Of a DNA stretch of 64,000 bases, positions 1 to 13,206 are shown piece after piece. The stretch is from assembly GCA_009694045.1 (NCBI GenBank), contig SHVY01000011.1, positions 1 to 64,000 of the forward strand, read 5' to 3'. The DNA is from Alphaproteobacteria bacterium (lineage in GTDB: Bacteria > Pseudomonadota > Alphaproteobacteria > SP197). The translations under genes and the position numbers were made by a program. Position 1 is the first letter of the stretch; each line of letters opens with the position of its first letter. The notes below the pieces were generated by a model that made no database searches, was not told the origin of the DNA, and was given only the letters and a program-made list of their open reading frames with translations.

Positions 1-187
1 ATCCTGGAGATGAACGGCGACAGCTATCGGCTCAAGCAGAGCAAGCGCCGACAGCGTGGTGCCAAAGCCGCAAACCTGCCCAACCAACCCACCCGAGCCA
101 TGACCCAGAACGCAGGCAGCCCCCCCGCGGGGCGCCTCCATGCCATCAGACGTGACGCACTTTATACTCCAGCACGCCGATGCATTT

Positions 188-829
188 TTACTCCGGCGTT
201 GACACCTCAGCCGGCAGCATCAGGGTGATGGCCTCGCCCATCCACATGCCGATCGCCTTGAGTTCGCGCACCACGTTGGTGTGGTCGAGGGTCCGCCCGG
301 CGTTCTCGCCCGCCGTCACGTCGGACGAGTCGGCCTTGTCGTAGCGCACGAACCACACCGTGGCCTTGACGTTCTGGTCACCGTCGGGGATGCGACTTTC
401 CAAGTCGCCAGATGGGGTCCAAGCCAGGTCGATGGCGAGGGATTTGGCCTCATCCCGTACCGTCGTGATCAGGCGTTCGAGCTTGTCCCGATCGCTGCCC
501 ACGGCATGGTAGACGCCACCGATGACCGCCTGAGGCGTGTAGACCATCGGCGAGGCCAGGATCTTGGCATAGCGTCGCTGGCGATGGGTGAACTCGGGGC
601 TGGCGAACCGGTCGGTCCAACCCAGGTAATCCCAGTAGTCGACGTGAAACGCCAAGGCGAGCACGTCGGACCGCTGGGCGAGTTCGCCCAGAAATTCATC
701 GGCCGGCGGGCAGGAGCTGCAGCCTTCGGACGTGAACAACTCGACGACCACGGGCGCCGGGCTTTGAGCCGCGGCCGGCCCAAGGGCGATCAGGGCTGCC
801 AGGCCGAGTGCAAGGGCAACACGCTGCAT
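188..829 (-). CDS. DUF1223 family secreted protein (thioredoxin-like)
   Basis: Signal peptide-like N-terminus followed by VVVELFTSEGCSSCPPADEFLGEL, typical of DUF1223. Confidence 0.85.
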   Translation of the reverse strand: MQRVALALGLAALIALGPAAAQSPAPVVVELFTSEGCSSCPPADEFLGELAQRSDVLALAFHVDYWDYLGWTDRFASPEFTHRQRRYAKILASPMVYTPQAVIGGVYHAVGSDRDKLERLITTVRDEAKSLAIDLAWTPSGDLESRIPDGDQNVKATVWFVRYDKADSSDVTAGENAGRTLDHTNVVRELKAIGMWMGEAITLMLPAEVSTPE

Positions 830-908
830 GCTGGAAACCTAGGCGCGACGGGGCCCCCGAGCGAATCACAAAGGGGTGACTCGCCCCGGAGCCCCACGTG
901 AACGAGCC

Positions 909-3596
<2,688 letters not shown>

Positions 3597-3709
3597 CCCC
3601 CCCCCCTCCATCACATGTCGGGGCGCACCGCCCGCCTCGGGCCGTCGCGCCGCCATCGGAGGCAGATTATAACACGTCCGGGCGGCAAGGGGACGAGAGG
3701 CGTGTGGGG

Positions 3710-4903
3710 TTACATCCTCTTCGGGATGTAGCGCGCGACGGCGGCCATGGCGGCCATGCCGAGGCCGGCGGCGACGAACACGAAGGGCAGGGGCAGGACC
3801 CGGAGCAGGAGGGCGAAGACGCCCGGCGGCATGAGCTGGGCGGTGTCGCGGTACATGCTGAAGGCGGCGGTCATCTCGGGCCGCTCGAGGGGGCGGACGG
3901 CGCGGTAGAAGTGGGTATTGCCGGCGCCGTCGATCGCCGAGGTCGCCGTCGCGGCCAAAAGGAAGCAGCCGAACCCGAGCCACGGCTCTCCGGCCACGGT
4001 CGCGACCACGACGGTGAGCGCGCCGGAGAGGAGATAAGCGGTGGCCAGAAAGCGCCGCAGCCCGAAGCGACGGGCGAGCCAGCCCCAGATGGGGGCGAGG
4101 AAGATCGCGGCGCTGCCGAGCGAGACCAAGGCACCGCCCATCTCCTCGCCGAGCCCGGACGTCACGCAATAGATCGGCGCGTAGATGAAGAACATGTACC
4201 ACCACGCGGCCCGACCGAAGGCCAAGGTCCAGGCCAGGCGCAGCCGCGGTTGCCGCCAGAAGCGGGGCAGGAACCGAATTGGGTTGGACGGCGGCGGGCG
4301 GCTTTGGCCCCCGGTGGGGCGGGCGGCGATGCGCAGTCTCCAGAAGCATACGAGCATGACCACGGCGATCGCGATCGACGCGACGAACGGGGTCCAGGCG
4401 GCGACCCGGGTCTGCAGCACGACGCCGAGCCAGGGGCCGAGGGTCCAGGGCCCGGCGGTGATGAAGCTGCGCAGCGGTTCGAAGCGGATCAGATCGCGCC
4501 GCGGAACATGGTCCATGATGTAGAGGTTGAGCGGCAGCTCCATGGCGATGACGCCGTAGAGTTGCAGCATCATGCCGACGAAGAAGGTCTCGACGGTGCC
4601 GATGGCGAACAGGGTCGATGCGCCGATCAGGCACAGCACGCCCAGAGTGAAGGTCCAGCGGCGGCGCAGGCGACCCACCAGCCAGGGAGCCGTCAGGCTG
4701 CCGGCAAGGCCGAACAGGCTGACGACGAAGTAGAACTCGCTCACCACCTGGGCGTCGCCGAACACCCGGTGCGCGGTGAGTGGCAGGACGGTGATCAGGA
4801 GCCCGCGCGCCAGCGCCGTGAAACCCCACAAGACCGCGAAGCTGGCAGGCCGTGGCACGCGGATCGAGGCGATGAGGCTGCCGAGTGGGGGCACGCGGCC
4901 CAT
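3710..4903 (-). CDS. MFS transporter
   Basis: About 12 hydrophobic segments; [11 protein letters not shown] loop; MFS-like layout. Confidence 0.75.
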   Translation of the reverse strand: MGRVPPLGSLIASIRVPRPASFAVLWGFTALARGLLITVLPLTAHRVFGDAQVVSEFYFVVSLFGLAGSLTAPWLVGRLRRRWTFTLGVLCLIGASTLFAIGTVETFFVGMMLQLYGVIAMELPLNLYIMDHVPRRDLIRFEPLRSFITAGPWTLGPWLGVVLQTRVAAWTPFVASIAIAVVMLVCFWRLRIAARPTGGQSRPPPSNPIRFLPRFWRQPRLRLAWTLAFGRAAWWYMFFIYAPIYCVTSGLGEEMGGALVSLGSAAIFLAPIWGWLARRFGLRRFLATAYLLSGALTVVVATVAGEPWLGFGCFLLAATATSAIDGAGNTHFYRAVRPLERPEMTAAFSMYRDTAQLMPPGVFALLLRVLPLPFVFVAAGLGMAAMAAVARYIPKRM

Positions 4904-4972
4904 AGATCACGGCATGAACATTCACGGCAAGCGGTGGCATTCGCGGCCGCTTGCCGGCACAATGCGCGCTCC

Positions 4973-5587
4973 ATGACGGTTAGCTCCATCGACTCGGTCC
5001 TGTTCGATCTGGGCGGGGTTCTGGTGAACTGGAACCCGCGCCACCTCTATCGCAAGCTGTTCGCGAACGAAGCGGCGGTGGAACGTTTCCTGGCCGAGGT
5101 CATGACCTCGACCTGGGTCGTCGCCATGGACGCGGGCGAGCCGATGGCGCAGGCGGTGGCCCGGCTCGTGGCGGCGCATCCGGCCTTCGCGACGGAGATC
5201 AGGGCCTACCTCGACCGCTGGCCGGAGATGTACGACGGCGCGCTCGACGGTACGGTGGCGCTGCTCGCCCGGCTGCGGGAGCGCGGCGTTCCGCTCTGGG
5301 GGCTCACCAACTGGTCGCACGAGACCTTTCCCGTGATGCGGCCCCACTATCCGTTTCTCGATTGGTTCCGGGGCATCGTCGTGTCCGGCGAGGAAAGGCT
5401 GGTGAAACCCGATCCGGCAATTTTCCGCCTGACCGCCGAGAGGTTCGCGCTGGCGCCACCACGGACGTTGTACATCGACGACTCGGCGCGCAACGCCGCG
5501 GCGGCGGCCGATTTCGGCTTCCGCGCCCACCACTTCCGCTCCGCCCCCCTGCTCGCGGCGGAGCTCGAGGCCTTGGGCTTGGTGTGA
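4973..5587 (+). CDS. HAD family hydrolase (haloacid dehalogenase-like)
   Basis: [22 protein letters not shown] motif I, GLTNWS motif II, KPDPAIF motif [11 protein letters not shown] motif IV. Confidence 0.9.
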   Translation: MTVSSIDSVLFDLGGVLVNWNPRHLYRKLFANEAAVERFLAEVMTSTWVVAMDAGEPMAQAVARLVAAHPAFATEIRAYLDRWPEMYDGALDGTVALLARLRERGVPLWGLTNWSHETFPVMRPHYPFLDWFRGIVVSGEERLVKPDPAIFRLTAERFALAPPRTLYIDDSARNAAAAADFGFRAHHFRSAPLLAAELEALGLV

Positions 5588-6195
5588 GCGAACTCGTGGT
5601 CGAAGGACTGGCCTGCGTGCGGAGCGAGCGCGAGCTGTTTCGCGATCTTTCGTTCAGGCTTGGATCCGGGGCGGCGTTGGTCCTCCGGGGACCGAACGGC
5701 GCGGGCAAGTCGAGCCTGTTGCGGGTGCTGGCCGGGCTCTTGCCGGCGGCGGGCGGCCGCGTGCTGTGGGACGGGGTCGATACCACCGACCGGCCGGGGA
5801 CGTTCCATCGCGCGCTCTGCTACGTCGGCCACCAGGACGCCCTTAAGCCGACTATGACCGTCGCCGAGAACCTCGGGTTCTGGGCCGGTCTCGGCGGCGG
5901 GGGCGAGGTCGCGCCGGCCCTGCGAGCGCTGGGGCTCGCCGCGTTGGCGAGCCTGCCGACCGGGATCCTGTCGGCCGGGCAGCGGCGGCGGCTTAACCTC
6001 GCGCGGCTGGTCGCGGCGCCGTCCCGTCTTTGGCTCCTCGACGAGCCGACCGTGACCCTCGATTCGGGCGCTTTGGACCGGTTGACCGATCTCGTGCGGC
6101 GCCACCGGGACGGCGGTGGGATCGTGGTCGCGGCGACCCACGCGGACTGGAACATCGGCGCCTGCGACCGGCTCGACCTCGGGGCCGGCCCGTGA
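5584..6195 (+). CDS. ccmA: Heme exporter ATP-binding protein CcmA
   Basis: Walker A GPNGAGKSSLL, signature LSAGQRRRLNLARL, Walker B LWLLDEPT; GTG start overlapping upstream stop; followed by ccmB. Confidence 0.93.
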   Translation: MSELVVEGLACVRSERELFRDLSFRLGSGAALVLRGPNGAGKSSLLRVLAGLLPAAGGRVLWDGVDTTDRPGTFHRALCYVGHQDALKPTMTVAENLGFWAGLGGGGEVAPALRALGLAALASLPTGILSAGQRRRLNLARLVAAPSRLWLLDEPTVTLDSGALDRLTDLVRRHRDGGGIVVAATHADWNIGACDRLDLGAGP

Positions 6196-6863
6196 CGGGC
6201 GCGTTCCTCGCCATCGTCGGCCGCGACCTGCGACTCGCCTTTCGCCGGGGCGGAGACACGGGGAGCGTGGTGGCGTTCTTCGTCATCACCGTCACCCTGT
6301 TCCCGTTCGGGGTTGGGCCCGAGCCCAACCTGATCGCCCGCATCGCGCCCGGAGTCCTGTGGGTCGCCGCCCTTCTGGCCGCGACCCTTTCGCTCGACCG
6401 GCTGTTCCGCGCCGACCACGAGGATGGGTCCCTCGATCTGTTGGCGCTGTCGCCATTGCCGCTTGAGGTCCTGGTCCTGGCCAAGACTCTGGCCCATTGG
6501 CTGGCGACCGGCGTGCCGCTGCTGGTTGCGACACCGCTGCTCGCCTTGCTCCTCAACCTGCCCCTGCAGGGCTGGGGGGTGTTGCTGGCGGCGCTCGCGC
6601 TCGGCACACCCAGCCTCAGCCTGCTTGGCGCGATCGGCGCGGCCCTGACCCTCGGGGTCCGGCGCGGCGGCGTGCTCGTGGCCTTGCTGGTCTTGCCGCT
6701 GGCGGTCCCCGTCCTTATCTTCGGCGTCGCGGCGGTCGATGCCGCGCTGATGGGTCTGCCGGCGACCACACCGCTCATGGCGCTGGGCGGTCTGCTGTTG
6801 GCGGCCCTGGTGTTGGCGCCCTGGGCCGCGGCGGCGGGCGTCAGGCTGTCCTTGGAGTCGTGA
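6192..6863 (+). CDS. ccmB: Heme exporter permease CcmB
   Basis: Hydrophobic CcmB-like sequence, operon position, GTG start overlapping ccmA stop. Confidence 0.92.
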   Translation: MTGAFLAIVGRDLRLAFRRGGDTGSVVAFFVITVTLFPFGVGPEPNLIARIAPGVLWVAALLAATLSLDRLFRADHEDGSLDLLALSPLPLEVLVLAKTLAHWLATGVPLLVATPLLALLLNLPLQGWGVLLAALALGTPSLSLLGAIGAALTLGVRRGGVLVALLVLPLAVPVLIFGVAAVDAALMGLPATTPLMALGGLLLAALVLAPWAAAAGVRLSLES

Positions 6864-6870
6864 GACCGGC

Positions 6871-7602
6871 ATGAGTTGGTGGCACCGTCTGGCGAGCCCG
6901 ACCCGCTTCATGAGCTATTCCGCGTGGGTGCTGCCGATCGCCGGCTGGCTGGCCGCGGGCTGCATCGGCGTCGGGCTCGCGCTCGGCCTGTTCGCCTCGC
7001 CGGCCGACTACCAGCAGGGCGAGACCGTCCGCATCATGTACGTCCACGTGCCAGCGGCGTGGATGGCGCTCTTTTGCTACAGCGCCATGGCGGCTTCGAG
7101 CGCCGGCTACCTCATCTGGAAGCAGCCGCTCGCCGAGTTGGCGACGCGGGCGACGGCGCCGGTCGGTGCCTGCTTCACGGCCATCGCCCTGGTCAGCGGC
7201 TCGCTGTGGGGCCAGCCGATGTGGGGCACCTGGTGGGTGTGGGACGCGCGGCTGACCTCGGCCCTCGTGCTGTTCTTCCTGTACCTCGGCTACATGGCCC
7301 TGGCCGAGGCGTTCGACGATCCGACGCGGGGCGGAAAAGCGGCCTCGATCCTCGCCCTCGTCGGTTTCGTCAACGTCCCGATCGTCAAGTTCTCGGTGGA
7401 CTGGTGGAACACCCTGCACCAGCCGGCGTCGGTGGTGAAGCTCGACGGGCCCGCGATCGACCCGGCGATGCTGGTACCGTTGTTGTTGATGGCGGCGGGG
7501 TTCACGTTCTATGCCGTCGCCGTGGTGATCCTTCGACTGCGGGCCATGGTGCTCGAACGCAAGATCCAAGCCCTGCAACGGCAACTGGCCGAGGCGCGAT
7601 GA
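6871..7602 (+). CDS. ccmC: Heme exporter permease CcmC
   Basis: MYVHVPAAWMALFCYS and GTWWVWDARLTSALVLFFLYLGY tryptophan-rich motif. Confidence 0.96.
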   Translation: MSWWHRLASPTRFMSYSAWVLPIAGWLAAGCIGVGLALGLFASPADYQQGETVRIMYVHVPAAWMALFCYSAMAASSAGYLIWKQPLAELATRATAPVGACFTAIALVSGSLWGQPMWGTWWVWDARLTSALVLFFLYLGYMALAEAFDDPTRGGKAASILALVGFVNVPIVKFSVDWWNTLHQPASVVKLDGPAIDPAMLVPLLLMAAGFTFYAVAVVILRLRAMVLERKIQALQRQLAEAR

Positions 7603-7778
7603 CGGACGGTTTCTTCGCCATGGGCGGCTATGCCGCCTACGTATGGCCGGCGTTCGGCGTGACGGCCGTCGTCCTGGCTGCCCTCTTGTTGACGAGTCGA
7701 CGTCGGCTCAAGGCGAGCGAGGCCCTGCTGCGCGACCTAGAATCGGCGCGGCCGCGGCGGCGCGAGGTCAACCCATGA
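7599..7778 (+). CDS. ccmD: Heme exporter protein CcmD
   Basis: Short single-TM ORF FFAMGGYAAYVWPAFGVTAVVL between ccmC and ccmE. Confidence 0.88.
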   Translation: MTDGFFAMGGYAAYVWPAFGVTAVVLAALLLTSRRRLKASEALLRDLESARPRRREVNP

Positions 7779-8218
7779 AGCGCAAGCACCGCCGGTTCCT
7801 GGCGCTCCTCGGCAGCATGACGCTGCTCGGTCTCGCGGCGGCCCTCATTCTCGGGGCCTTCGAGGACAACCTTCTGTTCTTCTATACGCCGACCCAGCTC
7901 GCCGAGAAGGGGCCGCCCGGCGCCCGTTTCCGCCTTGGTGGCCTGGTCGAGGAGGGCAGCGTCGCCAAGGACGCGAACGGCCTGACGGTGCGCTTCCGCG
8001 TCACCGACCTGACCAACGTGGTACCGGTGGTCTACACTGGAGTCTTGCCCGATCTGTTCCGCGAGGGCCAGGGGGTCGTCGTCGAGGGCGAGATCGATGG
8101 TGCCGGCCTCTTCGCTGCGGCCGCGGTCCTGGCGAAGCACGACGAAAACTACATGCCGAAGGACGTGGCCGAGGCGCTCAAGGCCTCCGGAGAATGGCGT
8201 GGGGAGGAGGCTGAATGA
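7775..8218 (+). CDS. ccmE: Cytochrome c maturation heme chaperone CcmE
   Basis: KHRRF N-terminus, [21 protein letters not shown] heme-binding His motif. Confidence 0.96.
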   Translation: MKRKHRRFLALLGSMTLLGLAAALILGAFEDNLLFFYTPTQLAEKGPPGARFRLGGLVEEGSVAKDANGLTVRFRVTDLTNVVPVVYTGVLPDLFREGQGVVVEGEIDGAGLFAAAAVLAKHDENYMPKDVAEALKASGEWRGEEAE

Positions 8219-10194
8219 TCGCGGAACTGGGCCATTTCTCTCTCGTGCTCGCCCTCCTGACGGCGATCGTTCAGGCCACGGTGCCGCTGTGGGGTGCTTG
8301 GCGCGGCGATGCGGGCCTGATCGGGATCGCGCCGTTCGCGGCGGCGGCGCAGTTCCTGTTCGTCGCGCTCGCGTTCTTCGCCCTGATGCACGCCTACGTC
8401 GTCTCCGACTTCAGCGTCGTCAACGTGTTCGAGAACTCCCATTCCCTGAAACCGATACTCTACAAGCTCTCGGGCCTGTGGGGAAACCACGAGGGCTCGC
8501 TCATCCTGTGGGTGCTGATCCTCACGCTGTTCGGGCTCGCGGTGGCGTTCGGCGGCGGCAACCTGCCCCCCGCCTTCCGGGCGCGGGCGTTGGCGGTCCA
8601 GGGGATGATCAGCGTCGGCTTCCTGGCATTCTCCCTCGCCACCTCGAACCCGTTCCTGCGCCTGGACCCGGCACCCCTGGAGGGGCGGGACCTCAACCCG
8701 CTGCTGCAGGACCCCGGCCTCGCCTTCCATCCCCCCGCGCTGTACCTCGGCTACGTCGGCTTTTCGATGGCGTTTTCCTTCGCGATCGCCGCCCTGATCG
8801 AGGGCAGGGTGGACGCGGCCTGGGCCCGCTGGGTGCGGCCCTGGACTCTCGCCGCCTGGTGTGCGCTTACCCTCGGCATCGCCATGGGAAGCTGGTGGGC
8901 GTACTACGAGCTCGGCTGGGGCGGCTGGTGGTTCTGGGACCCGGTGGAGAACGCCTCGTTCATGCCCTGGCTCGCGGGCACGGCGCTGCTGCATTCGGCG
9001 ATCGTCGTCGAGAAGCGCAGCGCGCTCAAGAGTTGGACCATCCTCCTCGCCATCATCACCTTCGCGCTCAGCCTGATGGGCACGTTCCTCGTGCGCTCGG
9101 GCGTGCTCACCTCGGTGCACGCCTTTGCCACGGATCCGGCGCGGGGCGTGTTCATCCTCGGTCTCCTGGTGGTGGCCATCGGCGGCAGCCTGCTGCTCTA
9201 CGGCGTCCGCGCGCCTGCCCTGAAGGCCGAGGGGCTGTTCGCCCCGATCAGCCGCGAGGCCGGCATGGTGCTGAACAACCTGCTGCTCGCGACCGCCTGC
9301 GGGGGCGTGCTGATCGGCACGCTTTATCCCCTGTTTTTGGACGCCGTGGGCGGCGGCACCGTGTCGGTCGGGCCGCCCTACTTCGAACGGGTGTTCGTGC
9401 CGCTGATGGTTCCGCTCCTGCTTGCCATGGCGGCGGCACCGCTCCTGCCGTGGAAGCGGGGCGACCTCAGGGGCCTTGGGCAGCGGCTTGGCGTTGTCGC
9501 CGCCGCGGCCCTCGCCCTCGCCCTCTTCACCTGGGCGCGGATGAGCGACGCCTCGCCGCTGCCGGCCTGCGGCGTCGCGCTGGCTGCCTGGGTGTCCGGC
9601 AGCGTCCTCCTCGAACTCGGCCAGCGGCTCAAGCTGTTCACCGTTCCCTTCGGCGAATCGCTGTCCCGCGCGCGGCACCTGCCCCGGGCGGCGTGGGGCA
9701 TGACACTCGCGCATCTGGGCGTGGCCGTGTTCGTCGCCGGGGTGACCGCGTCCACGGCCTGGCGGATCGAGGCGATCCAGCTGATGCGGCCGGGCGACAC
9801 GGTGACCGTGGCCGGCTACGATTTGACGTTCGAGAGCGAGGGCGAGGTCGCGGGGCCCAACTACATGGCGCGGCGAGGCACCTTCACGGTGCGCCGAAAC
9901 GGCGACATCGTCACTCTGCTCTATCCGGAGAAGCGCTTCTACCCGAGCCAGCAGACCTCGACCACCGAGGCGGCGATCCACACCACCTGGCTCGCCGACC
10001 TTTACGCGGTCCTGGGCGACCCGGCCGAGGGCGGCGCCTGGTCGACCCGGGTTTACTACAACCCCCTGGTCCCGTGGATCTGGCTCGGTTGTCTAGCCAT
10101 GGTGGCGGGCGGCGCCGTGAGCCTGACGGATCGGCGGCACCGGGTCGGCGCGCCCGTGCGCCGGCGCGCGGCCCAGCCCGCGGCCGCGGAGTAA
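8215..10194 (+). CDS. ccmF: Heme lyase subunit CcmF
   Basis: [39 protein letters not shown] motif. Confidence 0.97.
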   Translation: MIAELGHFSLVLALLTAIVQATVPLWGAWRGDAGLIGIAPFAAAAQFLFVALAFFALMHAYVVSDFSVVNVFENSHSLKPILYKLSGLWGNHEGSLILWVLILTLFGLAVAFGGGNLPPAFRARALAVQGMISVGFLAFSLATSNPFLRLDPAPLEGRDLNPLLQDPGLAFHPPALYLGYVGFSMAFSFAIAALIEGRVDAAWARWVRPWTLAAWCALTLGIAMGSWWAYYELGWGGWWFWDPVENASFMPWLAGTALLHSAIVVEKRSALKSWTILLAIITFALSLMGTFLVRSGVLTSVHAFATDPARGVFILGLLVVAIGGSLLLYGVRAPALKAEGLFAPISREAGMVLNNLLLATACGGVLIGTLYPLFLDAVGGGTVSVGPPYFERVFVPLMVPLLLAMAAAPLLPWKRGDLRGLGQRLGVVAAAALALALFTWARMSDASPLPACGVALAAWVSGSVLLELGQRLKLFTVPFGESLSRARHLPRAAWGMTLAHLGVAVFVAGVTASTAWRIEAIQLMRPGDTVTVAGYDLTFESEGEVAGPNYMARRGTFTVRRNGDIVTLLYPEKRFYPSQQTSTTEAAIHTTWLADLYAVLGDPAEGGAWSTRVYYNPLVPWIWLGCLAMVAGGAVSLTDRRHRVGAPVRRRAAQPAAAE

Positions 10195-10199
10195 GGGGC

Positions 10200-10667
10200 A
10201 TGCGGGGTCTCGCCCTCGCCCTGTTCGTTCTCGCGGCCCTTCCCGCCCTGGCGGTCGAACCGGGAGAGATGCTGGCCGATCCGGCGTTGGAGGCGCGGGC
10301 GCGGGCGATCTCCCAGGACCTGCGCTGTCTGGTATGCCAAAACCAGTCGATCGACGATTCCGGCGCCGATCTGGCCCATGATCTGCGCGTCCTGGTGCGT
10401 GAGCGCCTGGCCGCCGGCGACAGCGACGCCGAGGTGCTCGCCTACGTCGTCGCCCGCTATGGCGACTACGTCCTGCTCGATCCGCCGTTCCAGGCGTCGA
10501 CCTGGGCCCTGTGGCTGGGCCCCTTCGGGTTGCTTGGGGTCGCGGGGTTTGGGGTCGCCCACTACGTCCGCCGCCAAGCGCGACGACCCGATCCAGCGCC
10601 GGCACCCTTGTCCGCGGCCGAGACCGAACGCCTGCGGCGGGTGTTGAACGGGCCCGAGTCCGCATGA
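10200..10667 (+). CDS. ccmH: Cytochrome c maturation protein CcmH/CycL
   Basis: [23 protein letters not shown] motif; ATG 6 bp after ccmF stop. Confidence 0.95.
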   Translation: MRGLALALFVLAALPALAVEPGEMLADPALEARARAISQDLRCLVCQNQSIDDSGADLAHDLRVLVRERLAAGDSDAEVLAYVVARYGDYVLLDPPFQASTWALWLGPFGLLGVAGFGVAHYVRRQARRPDPAPAPLSAAETERLRRVLNGPESA

Positions 10668-12028
10668 TCCCGTTCCTCGCCTTCGGCGGCCTGACGGTGC
10701 TGGCGATCGCGCTCCTCGTCCTGCCGCTGCTGCGCACGCCGCGGGCGATGGCGGCCCGCGCCGCCTACGATCTGGAGGTCTATCGCGACCAGCTCCGGGA
10801 ACTGGAGCAGGATCTGACGCGCGGGTTGATCACGCCGGCCCAGCGCGATGCCGCCAGGCGCGAGGTCGAACGCCGCATCCTCGCGCTCGATCTTGGGCCC
10901 ATGGCCTGGGTGGAGGGCAGGAGCCAGACGGCGCGGCTCGGCGTGGCGGCGGCGATCGTGATCGGCCTGCCGCTCGCCGCCGGGGCGATCTACCTGGGCC
11001 TTGGTTCGCCGGCGATCCCCGACCAGCCGCTGGCCGCCCGCGAGCGGCCCGCAGCAGAAGCCGGCGATATAGCGACCCTGGTCGATGGTCTGGCGGAGCG
11101 GCTCAAGGCCGATCCGAACGACGTCGAAGGCTGGACCCTGCTCGCCCGCTCCTATTCGTCGCTTGGCCGCCATGACGAAGCGGTCGAGGCCTTGCGCACG
11201 GTCGCGCGGTTGCGGAACGACGATCCGAGCGCCGTCGCCATGCTGGCCGAGCACATGGTGTTCGCCGCCGAGGGGATGGTGACGCCCGAAGCCGCGGGCC
11301 TGTTCGCGCGGGTGCGGGCGGTGGTGCCCGGCGATCCGGCGGCGGCGTTCTACCTCGGTCTTGCCCGCGAGCAATCCGGCGACGCGGCGGGCGCCCTCGC
11401 GCTCTGGGTGGAGCTGGGTCGAGTCTCGGCGGCGGACGCGCCCTGGCTCGCGAACCTCAGGGATCAGATCGTCCGCGCGGCGGAGATGCTGGGCGAGGAC
11501 CCGGCGATCCATCTGGCCGGCGTGCCCGAGCCAGCTGCGGTCGAGCCGGGTCCCGACGAGCAAGCCGTGGCCGCCGCCGCCGACATGGCACCGGAGGACC
11601 AGCAGGCCATGATCCGCGGCATGGTCGAGGGTTTGGCGGCCCGGCTCGAGGATCAGCCCGACGACCTCGAGGGCTGGACCAAGCTCGGCCGCGCCTACGG
11701 CGTCCTCGGCGAGGCGGAACGGTCGCGCGATGCCTACGCGCGTGCGGCGAGGCTCGCCCCCGACGATGCGGCCGTGCTCGCGGCCTACGGCGAGGCGATG
11801 GTGGCGGCCGCCTCCGACGGCCCGGTGTCCGATGCGGCGGCGCTCGTCTTTCGCCGCCTGCTGGAGATCGATCGCGCACATCCATCGGCCCTCTGGTACC
11901 TCGGCCGGGCCGCCGCCGAGACCGGCCAGGCCGCCGAGGCCAAGGTCCTGTGGCAACGCTTGCGCGACTCGCTCCCCGCTGGGAGCCCCGAGCGGGCCCA
12001 GGTGGAAGCGGCGCTGGGGCGAATCTAG
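10664..12028 (+). CDS. ccmI: Cytochrome c maturation protein CcmI (TPR)
   Basis: N-terminal two-TM region with [37 protein letters not shown] repeats; operon position. Confidence 0.92.
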   Translation: MIPFLAFGGLTVLAIALLVLPLLRTPRAMAARAAYDLEVYRDQLRELEQDLTRGLITPAQRDAARREVERRILALDLGPMAWVEGRSQTARLGVAAAIVIGLPLAAGAIYLGLGSPAIPDQPLAARERPAAEAGDIATLVDGLAERLKADPNDVEGWTLLARSYSSLGRHDEAVEALRTVARLRNDDPSAVAMLAEHMVFAAEGMVTPEAAGLFARVRAVVPGDPAAAFYLGLAREQSGDAAGALALWVELGRVSAADAPWLANLRDQIVRAAEMLGEDPAIHLAGVPEPAAVEPGPDEQAVAAAADMAPEDQQAMIRGMVEGLAARLEDQPDDLEGWTKLGRAYGVLGEAERSRDAYARAARLAPDDAAVLAAYGEAMVAAASDGPVSDAAALVFRRLLEIDRAHPSALWYLGRAAAETGQAAEAKVLWQRLRDSLPAGSPERAQVEAALGRI

Positions 12029-12033
12029 TCCGA

Positions 12034-13206
12034 ATGACCGAATCCTACGACATCGTCATCGTCGGCGGCGGGGTGATGGGGTGTTCGGCGGCCTATCACC
12101 TGGCGCTGGACGGGCGGGCGGGGCGGATCGCCGTGATCGAGCGCGATCCGACGTATGAATTCGCCTCCACGCCGCGTTCGGCCGGAGGCGTGCGCCAGCA
12201 GTTCAGCCTGCCCGAGAACATCCTGATGTCGCGGTTCGGGCTCGGCTTCTACCAGAGCTTCCCCGAACGCATGGAGATCGGTGGCGAGACGGGGCCGGAC
12301 GTGGGCCTGCGCCAGGGTGGATATCTGTTCCTCAGCACCGAAGCCGGGCGCGCGGCACTCGAGGACTCGCACCGCACCCAGATCGGTTTGGGTGCACCGG
12401 TCGAGCTGCTCGATGCGGCGGGATTGAAGGCAAAATACCCCTCGATGGTCCTCGATGGCATCGCGCTCGGCTCCTTCGGGCGCGAGGACGGTTGGATGGA
12501 CCCGCACACCATCCTCCAGGGGTTCCGGCGCAAGACGCGAAGCCTGGGCGTCACGTTCGTCGCCGACACGGTCACGGACGTCGCCCGTGCCGGGTCCAAG
12601 GTCACCGGCGTGGCGGTGGCATCGGGCGCGCACCTCGGCGCCGGGGTGGTCGTGAACACGGCCGGCGCCTGGTCGCGGGAGATCTGCGCCATGGTCGGCA
12701 TGGCCCTGCCGGTCGAGCCGGTGCGCCGGATGGCCCACTACTTCGAGATCAAGGCGAAGCTGGAGCCGCTGCCGCTCACCATCGACCCGTCGGGCGTCTA
12801 TTTCCGGCCCGAGGGCGCGGGCTACATCGGCGGATTGTCCAACCCGGACGAGCCTGTGGGCTACAACTTCGAGGTCGATCCCGACTGGTTCGAGACCGCG
12901 GTCTGGCCGGGCCTCGCCGTCCGGGTGCCGGCGTTCGAAACCCTGAAGCAGGGCCGCGCCTGGGCCGGGCTGTACGACATCAACCGGCTGGACGAGAACC
13001 TGATCATCGGCCCGTGGCGGGGCGAGATCGACAACTTCCACATCGCCTGCGGCTTCTCGGGCCACGGGCTGCAGCAGGCCCCGGCGGTGGGACGGGCACT
13101 CAAGGAGCTGATACTCGACGGCGGCTTCCGCACCATCGACCTCGCGCGCCTGACCTATGACCGAGTGCCGGCCGGCCGGGCGATGCGTGAACGCGCCATC
13201 GTATGA
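12034..13206 (+). CDS. FAD-dependent oxidoreductase (DAO / sarcosine oxidase-like)
   Basis: DIVIVGGGVMGCSAAYHLA dinucleotide-binding motif; C-terminal ACGFSGHGLQQAPAVGRAL. Confidence 0.88.
   Translation: MTESYDIVIVGGGVMGCSAAYHLALDGRAGRIAVIERDPTYEFASTPRSAGGVRQQFSLPENILMSRFGLGFYQSFPERMEIGGETGPDVGLRQGGYLFLSTEAGRAALEDSHRTQIGLGAPVELLDAAGLKAKYPSMVLDGIALGSFGREDGWMDPHTILQGFRRKTRSLGVTFVADTVTDVARAGSKVTGVAVASGAHLGAGVVVNTAGAWSREICAMVGMALPVEPVRRMAHYFEIKAKLEPLPLTIDPSGVYFRPEGAGYIGGLSNPDEPVGYNFEVDPDWFETAVWPGLAVRVPAFETLKQGRAWAGLYDINRLDENLIIGPWRGEIDNFHIACGFSGHGLQQAPAVGRALKELILDGGFRTIDLARLTYDRVPAGRAMRERAIV

Noticed and set aside
8149-9981. 610-aa minus ORF opposite ccmF
   Set aside because: Antisense shadow ORF; ccmF motifs on + strand are clear.
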